Source of the DNA: Channallabes apus
Taxonomy: Eukaryota; Chordata; Actinopteri; Siluriformes; Clariidae
Reading direction: 5' to 3'
Length of the DNA: 64,000 bases
Assembly (NCBI GenBank): GCA_030522415.1
Contig: CM060113.1
Location: forward strand, 2,270,467-2,334,466
Below the pieces are notes generated by a model, which was not told where the DNA came from, did no database searches, and saw only the letters and a list, made by a program, of their open reading frames with translations. Positions 10,901 through 23,821 of this stretch are shown one piece after another; position 1 is the stretch's first letter, and each line of letters starts with the position of its first letter. Made by a program: the position numbers and the translations under genes.

Positions 10901-13900
10901 ATCTTTCTCGATCATCCAGAGTCCTGGGTCATCCCTCATGCTCTCTCATCTTCAGTTCACCCCCAGCTCTCGGTTGGGTTGAGGTCTGGGGACTGAGATG
11001 GTCATGAGAGGAGCATGATTGTCTGCTGAACCATTTTTGTGTAAATTTCACCACGTTTTGTGTAATCTTCCTGCTGAAAGACCCAATGAGGCTTACAGAC
11101 AGAGGCCATCAGGTTTTGCTTTAAAATGTCCTGGTATTTCAGAGAGTTTATGATTTACTCCAGACGTTTGTTTGTGACTGTAGGAAAGAGAAAAGGTTTT
11201 TTCCTTGCATGACTCCCAAACAGCGTGTTGGCATGTAGATGGTGTCTGATGGTTGTTATGGAGACTTTTTTGACAGCAAGATGCCACTCTTTGATGCAGT
11301 TCTCTAACAGTTCTCTTCCCATCCTCCTCACTGGTGGTGAGAGAAACTCGGGTCCTCGTCAAGCCTTGTTTGTCGCTGTTCCGGTTGTTTTAAACTTCCT
11401 AATGATTCCTCTGACTGCAGATATACGAGTTTAGGTGAGCAGCTGTTTTCTTGTAGCCGTTGCCTGACTGATGAAGGTCGACACATCTGTCTTACCTGAA
11501 TGGGGCGTTCTCTTGTTTTTCCCCATGTTGAAGAGTGGATAAGAGAAATAGATCTCGCCGTCACATCATATTTATACCACAGGGAAAGTTATGAATTATT
11601 AATTTAAAGAAGCTAGATAATCTGATCAATTTTATAAACTACAGTAAAAATGAAATGAAAAATTATTTTAGTCAGGGATTTTTTTTTCTTACTTCATTTG
11701 AGTTAAAGGTTAGATTTTTCTACAATTTTCAGTGATATTAGGCTTCTGCAGTGTAAAAAATGATAATTTAAATTAAAACCATGGCTGTCAATAATAGTGA
11801 CCAGCACTGTACCTTATTTATTGCAGAAAAAAATTATCCTTTTAAAAATTTTCTATATCAAATATACAGTGGTGTGAAAAACTATTTGAGAGCTAAGAAC
11901 GCAGCAAACGCTTTATCTCACCGTCTTGTGCATGAAAGTGAATGAGATGATAATTTTCAATACATTAATGCATTATTGGCATACATGTTGAAAAACAACT
12001 TTTTTGTTATTCTTTTTCTCATTTTGTTCCAGAAAAATGAATACAAACTCATTTCGTTTGTTTTACATAACTATGCATTAGCTGTGTGAGAAAACCGCTT
12101 TCCTGAGCTCGTAGAGCTCCCCCCTCCTGATTTCTTATTCTTTTGCATGTTTGTCACACAAAATGTTTCTGATCATCAAACACATTTAACTATTAGTCAA
12201 AGATAACACAAGTAAACACAAAATGCAGTTTTTAAATGAGGGCTTTTATTATTTAGGGAGAAAAAAAAATCCAAACCTACATGGCCCCGTGTGAAAAAGT
12301 AATTGCCCCCTGAACCTAATAACTGGTTGGGCCACCCTTAGCAGCAATAACTGCAATCAAGCGTTAGCGATAACTTGCAACGAGTCTTTTACAGCGCTCT
12401 GGAGGAATTTTGGCCCACTCATCTTTGCAGAATTGTTGTAATTCAGCTTTATTTGAGGGTTTTCTAGCATGAACCGCCTGTTTAAGGTCATGCCACAACA
12501 TCTCAATAGGATTCAGGTCAGGACTTTGACTAGGCCACTCCAAAGTCTTCATTTTGTTTTTCTTCAGCCATTCAGAGGTGGATTTGCTGGTGTGTTTTGG
12601 GTCATTGTCCTGCTGCAGCACCCAAGATTGCTTCAGCTTGAGTTGACGAACAGATGGACGGACATTCTCCTTCAGGATTTTTTGGTAGACAGTAGAATTC
12701 ATGGTTCCATCTATCACAGCAAGCCTTCCAGGTCCTGAAGCAGCAAAACAACCCCAGACCATCACACTACCACCACCATATTTTACTGTTGGTATGATGT
12801 TCTTTTTCTGAAATGCTGTGTTACTTTTACGCCAGATGTAACGGGACACGCACCTTCCAAAAAGTTCAACTTTTGTCTCGTCGGTCCACAAGGTATTTTC
12901 CTAAAAGTCTTGGCAATCATTGAGATGTTTTTTAGCAAAATTGAGACGAGCCTTAATGTTCTTTTTGCTTAAAAGTTGTTTGCGCCTTGGAAATCTGCCA
13001 TGCAGGCCGTTTTTGCCCAGTCTCTTTCTTATGGTGGAGTCGTGAACACTGACCTTAATTGAGGCAAGTGAGGCCTGCAGTTCTTTAGATGTTGTCCTGG
13101 GGTCTTTTGTGGCCTCTCGGATGAGTTGTCTCTGCGCTCTTGGGGTAATTTTGGTCGGCCGGCTACTCCTGGGAAGGTTCACCACTGTTCCATGTTTTTG
13201 CCATTTGTGGATAATGGCTCTCACTGTGGTTCGCTGGAGTCCCAAAGCTTTAGAAATGGCTTTATAACCTTTACCAGACTGATAGATCTCAATTACTTTT
13301 GTTCTCATTTGTTCCTGAATTTCTTCGGATCTTGGCATGATGTCTAGCTTTTGAGGTGCTTTTGGTCTACTTCTCTGTGTCAGGTAGCTCCTATTTAAGT
13401 GATTTCTTGATTGAAACAGGTGTGGCAGTAATCAGGCCTGGGGGTGACTACAGAAATTGAACTCAGGTGTGATAAACCACAGTTAAGTTATTTTTTAACA
13501 AGGGGGGCAATCACTTTTTCACACAGGGCCATGTAGATTTGGAGTTTTTTTTCTACCTTAATAACGTAAACCTTCATTTAAAAACTGCATTTTGTGTTCA
13601 ATTATGTTATCTTTGACTAATAGTTAACGGTTTTTGATGAGCAGAAACATTTAAGTGTGACAAACATGCAAAAGAGTAAGAAATCAGGAAGGGGGCAAAT
13701 AGTTTTTCACACCACTGTATTTGATCTCTGTGAGACTAAATAATTAAAGTCTCTATAATTGTTATACATTTAGGCATTTGGCAGACGCTCTTATCCAGGG
13801 CGACTTACATTTTTATCTCATTACACATCTGAGCAGTTTAGGGTTAAGGGCCTTGCTCAAGGGCCCAACAGTGGCAACTTGTGGTTGTGGGGTTTGAACC

Positions 13901-14345
13901 TGGGATCTTCCGAACCGTAGTCCAATGCCTTAACCACTGAGCTACCCCTGGCCCAGTTATACTTTTGACTGATCGAGTCGAGCACAAGTCGAGTTGAGTT
14001 TTCTTTTCCTCTTATTCTCATATATTCTCTGAACTGTTTCACCACTCTGGTGCTAATTATTTTCTTCTAACTTCTTACATTCTTCGCACACTGATTTATT
14101 CCTAATATTTTCTTGCAATGCTATTTTTTCCTTCCCATAATTCCTTTTCGAAGTGTTTAAAACATACAGGGCAAACATTTTATTCAAATGAGTTTTGTAT
14201 TGTATTAATCTGTTACACAGTGAAGATATGATTAAAAAGACAGAAATATTATTTAAATCTCAATCTGTTTCAGATCCAGACGTTTTGGACGGCCATGAAG
14301 GAGGGAGGCGTGCTGCTCAGCGAACCCAAACGCAAATTTATTTAA
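7923..14345 (+). CDS. mrpl18: Mitochondrial large ribosomal subunit protein uL18m
   Basis: Four coding exons: 7923-8001, 8916-9084, 9525-9759 and 14274-14345. All have GT..AG introns and join in frame to 184 residues (human about 180). The family block NRNPRNLE followed by RGWATVWPKREYYHR is in exon 2. Exon 3 carries QHHVSA, STQEWALKKQLSSTCSV and LAQRCREAGI. Exon 4 ends TAMKEGGVLLSEPKRKF-Ile-stop, like the human end. The N terminus is Arg-rich and low in acidic residues, as expected of a mitochondrial presequence. The protein is a structural part of the mitoribosome near the central protuberance (family knowledge). The intron 2 donor sits inside a GT repeat. Intron 3 is 4.5 kb and holds two Tc1/mariner-family copies and a SINE. 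The start was chosen because the upstream ATG at 7825 stops after 12 codons. Confidence 0.95.
8123..8183. repeat. Short inverted repeat (MITE-like hairpin)
   Basis: CCCTATGTAGTGCAC at 8123-8137 is the exact reverse complement of 8169-8183, separated by 31 bp. Words of this type recur in fish non-autonomous DNA transposons, so it may be the end of one. It lies in mrpl18 intron 1. Confidence 0.55.
10554..11809 (-). mobile_element. Degenerate Tc1/mariner-type element in mrpl18 intron 3
   Basis: The 1256-bp element is flanked by TA on both sides (10552-10553, 11810-11811). Its ends are imperfect inverted repeats: the right end read backwards begins CAGTGCTGGTCACTATTATT and the left end has CAGTG, a 9-bp extra segment, then CTGGTCATTATTATT. 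On the minus strand a broken transposase is readable. It has a helix-turn-helix region (about 11340-11530, starting MGKNKRTP), an FQQED second catalytic block (about 11060) and SQSPDLNPTE (about 10980). Several stops and frameshifts kill it. Confidence 0.75.
11867..13717 (-). mobile_element. Tc1-family transposon, near full length
   Basis: The 1851-bp element is flanked by TA dinucleotides (11865-11866 and 13718-13719). Its ends are inverted repeats starting CAGTGGTGTGAAAAACTATT. A second, inner repeat copy occurs in each arm (about 12283-12310 and 13503-13530), so it is an IR/DR-type Tc1. The right arm is about 215 bp. The left arm is about 444 bp because roughly 230 bp (11889-12118) interrupt it. 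Inside lies one transposase gene on the minus strand with two nonsense codons. Confidence 0.9.
12316..13338 (-). pseudogene. Tc1 transposase with two in-frame stop codons
   Basis: The reading frame runs 340 codons plus stop, the usual Tc1 transposase length, with no frameshift. It starts MPRSEEIQEQMRT. Codons 1-110 hold the paired-type helix-turn-helix (GLQRTTVRAIIHKW). The DD34E triad is present: Asp153 in LWTDETKV, Asp244 in LQQDNDPKH and Glu279 in SPDLNPIE. Codon 146 is TAG where related copies have Trp (after QDF), and codon 325 is TAA just before the C-terminal RLIAVIAAKGG block. Cut-and-paste transposition at TA sites is the family activity. This copy cannot make full-length enzyme but is only lightly decayed, suggesting a fairly young insertion. 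Confidence 0.92.
13768..13955 (-). repeat. tRNA-derived SINE (minus orientation)
   Basis: Read on the minus strand it begins with a tRNA-like head: box A TAGCTCAGTGG and box B GGTTCAAACC. It ends in the tail GTCGCCCTGGATAAGAGCGT, a tail shared with L2-type LINEs in fish. A 7-bp direct repeat GTTATAC flanks it (13761-13767, 13956-13962). Related copies are at 43627-43785 and 62018-62217. Confidence 0.75.
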
Positions 14346-14378
14346 GAGATTTTTTTTTTTTATTAGCCTGAAGCTCTG

Positions 14379-14384
14379 AATAAA
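14379..14384 (+). terminator. mrpl18 polyadenylation signal
   Basis: AATAAA lies 34 bases after the mrpl18 stop codon, giving a short 3' UTR. No competing signal lies between. Confidence 0.6.
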
Positions 14385-14399
14385 GATCTGTATAAACAT

Positions 14400-16604
14400 A
14401 TTGGTGTATTTTTTTTTCACCTTATTGTATTTTAAGTAAATCAATTCAATTTGTTTGACCTCTTAATATTAAATAAACATTTATTATTATTATTATTATT
14501 TTTTATTAAATCTAAATGCAAGCAGTCACAGTATCAGGAAATGAGCTCACAACAACTCTTAATAAATTTAGGTTTATTTTTTACTACAGCAACAACGCAT
14601 ACACACTAGATACATCCGGAAAAAAGATCACACCAGGGTTGCCAGATTCGACTTAGAAATGAGTTTAATTCAAAGGGTTTTTTCTCCATCACCACTGGAA
14701 CTATAAATACACTGATCATCTGGCAACCCTGTTCGAAATGCATGTGAAGGAAAAAAAAACAAATATATCCAGACCATATCAGAGTGATTAAAAAAAAAAA
14801 AAGGCAACAGCATTAATATTTAATACCTGATCTCTGACCTGATATCAATAAAAAGAGCCTCAGGATTAAAAGAAACCGACATGGCACTTTTATTCCTGTT
14901 ATTTTTCACATTTCCATCCACCATTCTTTTCCCATTGTCTCAGCACACCTATGGATTTTATCCAGCTTTTTGTTCTCAGTACGGTGACTTTGGCTTCAAC
15001 CTGGCAACCATCTGCATGTTTAACACACAGCACAGTAGAAAAAAAAGAGAAGGAAATACTGCATGGAAATAAAAATACAGTGACACACTCGCGCATAATA
15101 AATACCCAGGTGATATAACTCCATCCTAAAGCATGCTGGAACACACTCGCATACTGAACAGACACATCATACACACTTCAGATACATCCTATAGTTTATA
15201 AAAAACACCAGAAAACATGACGTTTTGGTCCAGACCGAAGGCACTGAGACAGGAGGATTGTGGGACAGAGAGTCGACCTGCTACGTGTGTGTTTATTTTG
15301 CAAGTAACACTCCACCTTACAGGCAACATTACAGCACTTAAAGGATTTTTTGTCCCCCAGGTACAGAACCGTTACATTAATACTCCGGTTCTGTGTAGCA
15401 GTACTGAAATACATGGAAAAAAAACACCTTCTCTGGTGGACAACAGATGTTAACATGAGTTCAGCCCATAAAATATGCAAGTTAAATGTTAATAAAACAT
15501 GTAGATGGTTTTTGAAAAATTCTAATTCCCATCAGACTGATCGGAAAAAGTTTTGCAGAAGTTTTTTTCATACCCATGTGCGCATTTTGAAAAACACCAT
15601 TTGCCTGTAAATCACCAAACATGATCATGGCACAGTTATATTTAGCCACACCCACAGAACCCCATCAAAGGCAAAAAGTCAAAAATGACACCTAAACAGC
15701 TTTCAGTACTGCAGCTCAGCCACTTAAGCACGTTCGCTATTACAGACACTCAGCGACTCCTCGTCTTTTTACAGAGTGCCATTACTTTTGTCCTCGTTGA
15801 ATGGCCTAACTAACTAGTCCTATTAGTCTTTATTTATGGATTTGTTTCGGGGTTTCAAGTCAACACTATGAAATTAAAATAGGAGTTTGTTAAATAGGTG
15901 TGTATTTAAAATATATTAGTTCATAAAATCTCAGTACGTTATCGACAACGATACAATTTGAAGCCGATCAGTCACGTGGCTTCACAAACTAAACCCAAAT
16001 TAAAGCCTGCGATACGAATGCTTTTGTCCCCGAACATTTTGTGAAACTTTATAAATTGTGAACATTTACTGAACTGCCAGTCAGACGCTTTTAAACACCC
16101 GGAGGTCCTGATCACTGCAACAAGTCATGATCAGAACAAAATCTTAAACTAGTGTTAAGCGTTTCTCAGATCCTAAAGTTCGAGCGAATTTTCCAGTTTG
16201 GGTTCAAAACTAGACGCAATTAAACCAGTGGCATTTATGCAGCACTACAGCTCTGTGCATTGGCTCAGGTTAGCTTCCAAAGGAAAATAAAAGATTTTTT
16301 TTTTTTTTACAAAAATGCTGCAGTTTGTCTGATTCACGGCGTTCACACGATCAAATCAGAATCTGATCACTTTCTCGCTTCATGGCGGATTGTTCTTGCA
16401 CCTACACATTCGGTTCTGTTCACACACTAAACGAAAGTTTAGGGAGACGAAAATATTAGAGAGTTATAGACATGCAAATAGTTTTAGTCTGTTTAAAATT
16501 AGCCTAAACCGAATCAATCCATCAATTTAGGGTGCTAAAACTTTTGACTGGCAGTCGGCGGTGGAGATCACAGAATGGAGAAATCAGCAATTCAAGCTTC
16601 ATGC

Positions 16605-16650
<46 letters not shown>

Positions 16651-17641
16651 CACTATTTGCATAGAAATGAGGGAATACAACAACAAAGTTAAAGAAACTT
16701 GGTCTTTTTAAAAAAATCTCCCAATAATAATAATAATAATAATAATAATAGTTTTTGCATCCAGGTGAAAATCTTTATTATTTGCACTCAGTTTAGTCTC
16801 AGGCTAAGTTTTCATTTACTTATTATTTAGCTAATTCTCGCTGTTTATTGCACATGCTAGCAATCTTAGCTACCGTTTCTTACAATATGATACTTAGCCT
16901 AGCTTGCTAGTGAATTTGACGTTTAGTATTTACACAATATAATAGACTAGGGTAATGCTAGCTGGCTTGTTAGCAGTCTTGTCTGTTGTTCTACATAATC
17001 TATGGATATTGGTTTACATAGTATGAGTTAGCGTAATGTTAGCTAGCTTGCTAGCTGACTTTAAATATTACTACATACAATTTATTGTTGGCCCAATCCT
17101 AGCTAGGTTCCTAATAGAATGTTCGCCCAGCATTCACTAATATTCCCTGGTGTAACAATTATTAACCGATGTTAGCCAGCTTAGCCTAGGTTTAGCTAAT
17201 TAGCCTAACTTGCTTCCATCATCTGAAGTTAGTTTACTAACAAGAGAAGAGCTAATTCTCTTTACAGAACAATTAAGCGTATGCTAGTAAATGAGAATAC
17301 TTTTAATACATACAACGTGGCTCTGTCTAAATTACGTAATTCAATGACATAACATTAAAATTAGCTAGCTTGTTAGCAAAGTTGCATAACTACAGAGGTA
17401 GCATTAGCACAGTTTTGTGTTTAGACAGCTGGCTAGCTCAAATAGTGTTGCTAAATGAGGGTGCAAACTTTTTTTTTACTTTTTTTTTTTAAAACTTAAA
17501 ATAATTTTTGCTATTTTCACCTGTTGCTAATTAATAATAATAATAATAATAATAATAATTTAAATAATAGGCCGCTTCTTATCGCAGGGTAATGCTCACA
17601 TTTATACTTTTCCTGTTATTTAATACTGCATTAAATCAGCG

Positions 17642-17676
<35 letters not shown>

Positions 17677-17807
17677 GAACGTAAGGCTCAGAACGAGTGT
17701 ACGTGTGTGTGTGAAGGACAAACAAGGCACAGAGTGACGCTGGGAAAGTTTTCATACTGCATCGTATCCGACATTAAAACAGGAAACACACAATGTATTG
17801 CAGTGCC

Positions 17808-17847
<40 letters not shown>

Positions 17848-18109
17848 TGTTTTAGTCCACTTATATTGCGCAGGTTATGCACTAAAGTTCATTGAAATGA
17901 GTACATGTGGAGAAATCATTTGTGTGCGCGTGTGTGTGTGTGTGTGAGATCCTGTCTTCTTTTGTGACAACCCCTAAACTTAAAAAATGAATAAATCCCT
18001 CACCATTATCCTCACATGAATAATTAAAATGATCTCGATCCGGACCAGACTGTTCCAGAGGTGTGGTTCTTCCTCTTCTCTATTTTTGTCCTTTCTCCTC
18101 TCCTCATTG
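14400..18109. other. Intergenic region between convergent mrpl18 and ssh3
   Basis: No exon was recognised. The AT-rich part 14560-16560 could include the ssh3 3' UTR: minus-strand AATAAA signals occur, for example TTTATT on the plus strand near 14573. (GA)n lies at 16612-16646, (AAT)n at 16724-16750 and 17533-17560, and (GT)n at 17645-17674 and 17811-17846. Positions 16790-17460 are unusually rich in GCTAGC-type words (see findings). Confidence 0.55.
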
Positions 18110-19483
18110 TTACTTGCCAGTGCCGAGTCCTGGGTTTTCCTCTTCCCTGCTGCGTGCCTGGCTTTTCGGGTCTGGAGAAACGTCCACGTGGGCTTTCTGG
18201 TGAGCCAGAGCTCTGCGTTTGTGACTGCTGCGTCTCCTCTGCGCCGGAGATTTCCTCTGAGCCGCAGCGTTCTGAATCAACAGCACAAATTCCAATTTTC
18301 AGTCCTGGCCATGATACTTACATTTAAAACACACAAAAAAAATCTGAACAATTTAAAGTTAAGTCAATAAGCACATCTTATCTTGTATGTCTGTTCTGAT
18401 CACATACGTTCATATTTACATCACTCACTCTCTGACTCATCGTCCATACCGCTTTATCCTGTATACAGGGTCGCGGTGGGCCTGGATACTTGGGGGACGA
18501 GGCGGGGTACATGCTGGGTGGGGTGCCAATCCATCGCAGGGCAAACCCATACATGCTCATTAAAACACTATCAGCAATTCGGGAATGCCAATTAGCCTAA
18601 TCTGCATGTTTTTGGACTGTGGGAGGAAACTGGAGTACCCGGAGGAAACATCCACAGGGAGAGAACATGTAAACTCCATGCACACAGAGACGGGAATTAA
18701 GCCTGGCTGGGAATCGAACCCGGAACCTGGAGGTGCAAGGCGACAGTGCTAACCACCACAGTGTGTTTAGATAAGATTTTGTTAAATTTAAAACAACTTG
18801 TATTACACCTGGTCTTTTGTTTCCCGCTGGACAGAGAGACTTTACAAAACGGAAATTGTTTAAAATTATAAGCGTTGATGTGTTTTCGTACTTCTAGATC
18901 GCTCAGTCGCTCCTCGTCATCCAGCTGGATGGACTGCATGAGAGAAAACAGATCCATTCTTCCACTTCTGCTGGGACTCGGGCTCACCTGAGGGACAAAA
19001 ACAAGACAAGACACGTTATTTGTATCACGGTGATGTTGAATCTTGCGGTTTGTCATATCACAGGACAAGCTGCGTGACTTTTAGAGAATCAAAGAAAGGA
19101 AGACTGCTGAAAGAACGAGTGATTATCATGCACGTGATGACAGGAGCGACATATTGAGGACATCCATTAAAATTAGATGTTACAATAAACAAATAAACTG
19201 TATGTTGTTCTTTAATAAGTAAAACTGTAAGTGTTGGCAGGATAAGAGGAATAAAACATATTTAAAATTTCAGTTAAAGGCAAAAAAAAAAAAAAAAGTT
19301 TTAACTCAGACTCAACACAACACCATGTTGTTGATTATTTTCCTATAACGGCATTCCATCAGCCTGGAGAGCACAAAGGTGACGGGGTTCATACCATGTC
19401 ACTGTCCTGGATGGTAATTACAGGGTTCGTTATTTCTTCTTTTGCATCAGGGAGAAGACCAGACACTGAGTCAGTGAACACCT

Positions 19484-19533
<50 letters not shown>

Positions 19534-19990
19534 GAGAGAGAGTCAATAAGGTGAAATTGATTTGTTATTAACTATATTGTTAACTGTAGTACAGGGTCTA
19601 GTTACATCTCTCGCTTCATCCTCATCGGTGCTCTCTTCTTCTTCTGGACTCGGCACGTCATCGTCTTCATGCTCATCGTCTCCCCGCTCTCCCTCTCCCT
19701 CTCCTTCAATCTCTTGTTTCTGCGCCGGTTTATCCAGCGTCTCCGCCCTGGGCTTGCGCTTCCACAGGGAGCTGTGCCGCTGTTTACTGCAATCACCAGG
19801 ATTACAATCAGTTTTATTATAATTGTTTTTATTATAATATTTTTTTATGATAAAAACATACATTTTTGTTCATAAATAAATGAAAGACTAAATAAATAAA
19901 ACTAAACAAACTCCATTTACTTCCTACAGACTGAGCCGAACTGTAGAGCTCGCTAGAGTCCAAAATCTGGGGATATGACAATGTAATGTA

Positions 19991-20053
<63 letters not shown>

Positions 20054-20869
20054 ACCTTGCATTGAGGATGCCGCTGTAGGTTTGGAGCTGCCTGAGGAAG
20101 CCGTCGTTGGGCTGGACGATGGGTCTGCGCTCCCTCACGTGGTTCAGCGCCTCCTCCAACATCCAGCCGTGCTGCTTCATCAGGAACGCGATGACCGTGG
20201 AGGCGGAGCGAGACACGCCCATCTTACAGTGCACCAATACGGACTGGCCGGTGTTGCTACAGCAACACAATACAGAGAAACATCACGAGTTTGTCACAGC
20301 ATCCTGGAGCTCGGCACTGGAGACGCGTTTAAAGGAGAGGTCTTTTTTTTTTTTTTTTTTTTTTAAGCCAAACTAGTTTTATATTATTCTAACGACAAAA
20401 AAAAAAAAAAAAAAACTGCTATTTTTTTGTGCTGGAATGGGAAAATAAATGCTCACACAAACAAACAAAAATTACTTACTTTTCATTAAAAACTAATTAT
20501 TGTTTACAGTACTTTATCTGAAGATTACAGATTTTAATTATTGGCTTAAAAAAAAAAAAAAGTAATTTTCTTCAGATTTAAAATGTCTTCTTCTTATTAT
20601 TATTAAGACATTTTACGCATTTTATTCAAATTTTTATTCTCCTCTTAATTTTACTCTAAACAATTTTTAATAAAGAAAAACCTGAATGTTTTCCTGCTGT
20701 TCCTGTAAAACGTACCGCGCTTCGCTAATGAACATGTAGGTGTCGTTCCAGTGCGAGAGCAGATCCGTGGACTCCACGTCATACACTCGGATATTCATGT
20801 AGGCGAAGGATTCTGGGAAAAAGTTATCGATCTCCATGGTGACGTTCAGGATGTAACCCACACTGGAAT

Positions 20870-20900
<31 letters not shown>

Positions 20901-22396
20901 GTTCACATAGTTGGTTAAACTATCTAACCTTCTCATGTGCTTTATATTCAGTGTGTCAGTGGAAGTGTGTGTACAGGACAGTATAGACTTCACATACTTG
21001 TTTTTCTGAAGCTCCTCGAAGTTAGCTGCGTTCCACTCGGAGCCCTGTGAGGAGAGCGAATGATGTCGTTACTGTAATAAGAAAGTGTTCAATCTGAGCT
21101 AAAGGTGAAATTATTCAACAATTTGTAATCTAAATGATTAATACTGTCAGACCGTCAGTGTTCAGTAAGGTCTGGTGTAGCGTGTTAATCTAATCAGACT
21201 TTTCAGTGTGAGCGAGCTGGACCCCGTGATGATGTCATTAGTAAAAAGAATGATGTCATAGAACAGCCGTTAGGACGCCAAGAGGAGATAAGAGGCACGA
21301 CGCGATGCTGAGCGTTACCAGGTAAAGGTAGTCTTGGATTTTGGACGGTTTGTCCATCTGAGCCATGGTGACCATCATCTCATTGTCAATGTACTCCTTA
21401 TAGTTCTTCATGTCTAAACCGATCCTTTCCTCTAGAGCAGTTCGAACCTGGACAAAACACACACACACACACACACACACAGGTCATCATTGTTCTAAAA
21501 TGAATAAAAGAAGCTCAGATTCTTTCACAGAAACACATTTATATTATAAAATCCTCCAAAGACAAACGTGTTTATATTACATGCATGGAAGGAGTCTCCA
21601 GTTTCAGTGCTGAGCTAAAGCTGCAACCTAAACTATTCTGGCATGAACATAAAACACAGGATGACATGAAATCTCCCCTTGCGTACCTCTTTAGAGGTGA
21701 TGTTCTCCAGGTCCACTGTTCTCATGATGTCTCGGAGCTGGACTTTGATCTCCCTCTCCACTCTCTCTCTCTCCGTGCTGTGGCTTTTGGTGTTCTTGCG
21801 CACCGACTCCAGCCCCATCATGGCCTTCCACTCGTTCACACACTGCTGGTCCGAGTCCGTGTTCTGTTTGTAGTGCTGAGTCCAGTCCAGCCCACAGCCC
21901 GGGATCACCGCGCCCTGCACCGCGCGCTCGCAACAGCCATGCAGCGCCTGGAGCACGGACCTGCGCACACGGACATATCCACAGTTAAATTATAAATCTA
22001 ATCTTTAGGAGATATTTAGTTATTTATACGACATTTAGTTTTTTATTTGTTTTTCTCCAAAAATAAATCTGTATTTTATGTAAAAAAAACATATTAAATG
22101 AATATTAAAAGCATTTATTTATCTATCCCTTAATTGAAGTCGCGAGCAAAAGTTTGCACACCCCATCAAGTTTCTGAATGGGAGAAACAAACCTTCACCT
22201 CTATATTCACCAGACTTATCAGAATAATTTTTTGTTGCCATGGCGATAGCGTAACCAGCTTGGTGATGAACAAAAGACTCACCACATGGTCTGAATGGAC
22301 ACAGGTTTAAATATCCTCGTGTACTCTGCAGACGTCACGCTGAAGCCGCTGAGGAGGAGAGAGAACGGACTCGTTACTTACAGTAACATCACAGCG

Positions 22397-22427
<31 letters not shown>

Positions 22428-23635
22428 CGCTGCAACAGTAATATTAATCATTACAGAAACACATCCAGTCATGCACTCGTTCTATTTATACACACGAACA
22501 CTCCGCACTGATCACGGAAGCGTCCAGTGGAATGAAGCTCTCAGAGTGAAAGCTGTAAGGTCACTCGGGCTGCTAAAAGCTTTTTCATTTCACATTGTTC
22601 TGTGTGAAACGTTTCTCCTGGGCGCAGCTTGGGTTTGAACCCTGAACACGATTATTAATGTGACCTGGGGATCAGACGAGTGATGTTTTATACTCCAGTC
22701 TGAGATGTACAGAGGAATAGTTTGTAGATTTGGCAGAAACACACGGTGTACGCAGGGTACCTTTACACTGCTGTGTGTAATAACACAAATCTGTCTGCAT
22801 CGCACTGAAACACACAGCTGTGGTATAAGGTAACGACAGCAGGGGCACGTCGCCGCCGTCTGGAGATCACGGCTGCCACTCGCCGATCAGAACCCGCCGC
22901 CGCCGCCGCAGGGGAACCATAATGCAGCAGGTGTGTGACGATATCTACCGAACCTGTGACCTCATTATAAGAGTGTTGCGCTCAGTTACATCGTATCATA
23001 TCTAAGGTGCACCGAGTGTGAAATCCGGTGGCGATACAGATGCCGATGTTAAAAAATAATCATTTGGCTGATTCTGATGTTTTCTTTTTCTCTGGTGCTT
23101 TTCATACAGAACACGTTCTCACGTGAATGTGGTGAACATTAAACGTTTAGAAAATGTAGATATAATGTAATGCTAAATAACACCACAAGGTGGCACACCT
23201 ACTGTTCTGTAATGGCAAACTGCAGTAGAGTTGAAGAAGATTATCGTCCTCGGTGTAGAGACCTGTACTGTCGTGGAGACGGGACTCGTCTAGACAATGT
23301 TATTTTGTGAGAATAAAAGAGTGGAGCGAGCGGTTGGCTCTGTGCTAATCACGTATCCTGTGAAGTCCCGGCTCTTCCTGATTTCCTACACCGTGCCAGG
23401 TTAAAGCAGGAGCAAAAAGAGCTCTATTGGTATTGAGTGGAATTATAGCGCTAGTGGTTGGATCTTTCCGGAAGCTGCAGCCGAGTCGGTTCCAGACGTC
23501 CCAGTCAGATTAACCGACACAACATAGGAGCAGCGCAACATTGATCAGACATCCGATACAGAGAGATTCATTATAACTGATCTGTTTGAGCTGATTAACC
23601 TCTAATGTGATCTGTGAGTCTGTGTATCAGGGCGT

Positions 23636-23670
<35 letters not shown>

Positions 23671-23790
23671 TCAAAACTAATCAATCAGCAGAGGTTCAGA
23701 GCGATCTCTCAGTCTCACCCGTCTCCATCCAGATAAACCTGAGTGTCGCTCCATATGGGCAGAACCAGGCCGATAGTGCAATCCTCACTG

Positions 23791-23821
<31 letters not shown>

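Noticed and set aside
12364..12738. Plus-strand ORFs overlapping the Tc1 transposase
   Set aside because: They are antisense shadows of the minus-strand transposase.
21691..21995. Alternative ORFs on both strands over the 274-bp ssh3 exon
   Set aside because: Shadows of the real ssh3 frame, which is supported by splice sites and slingshot similarity.
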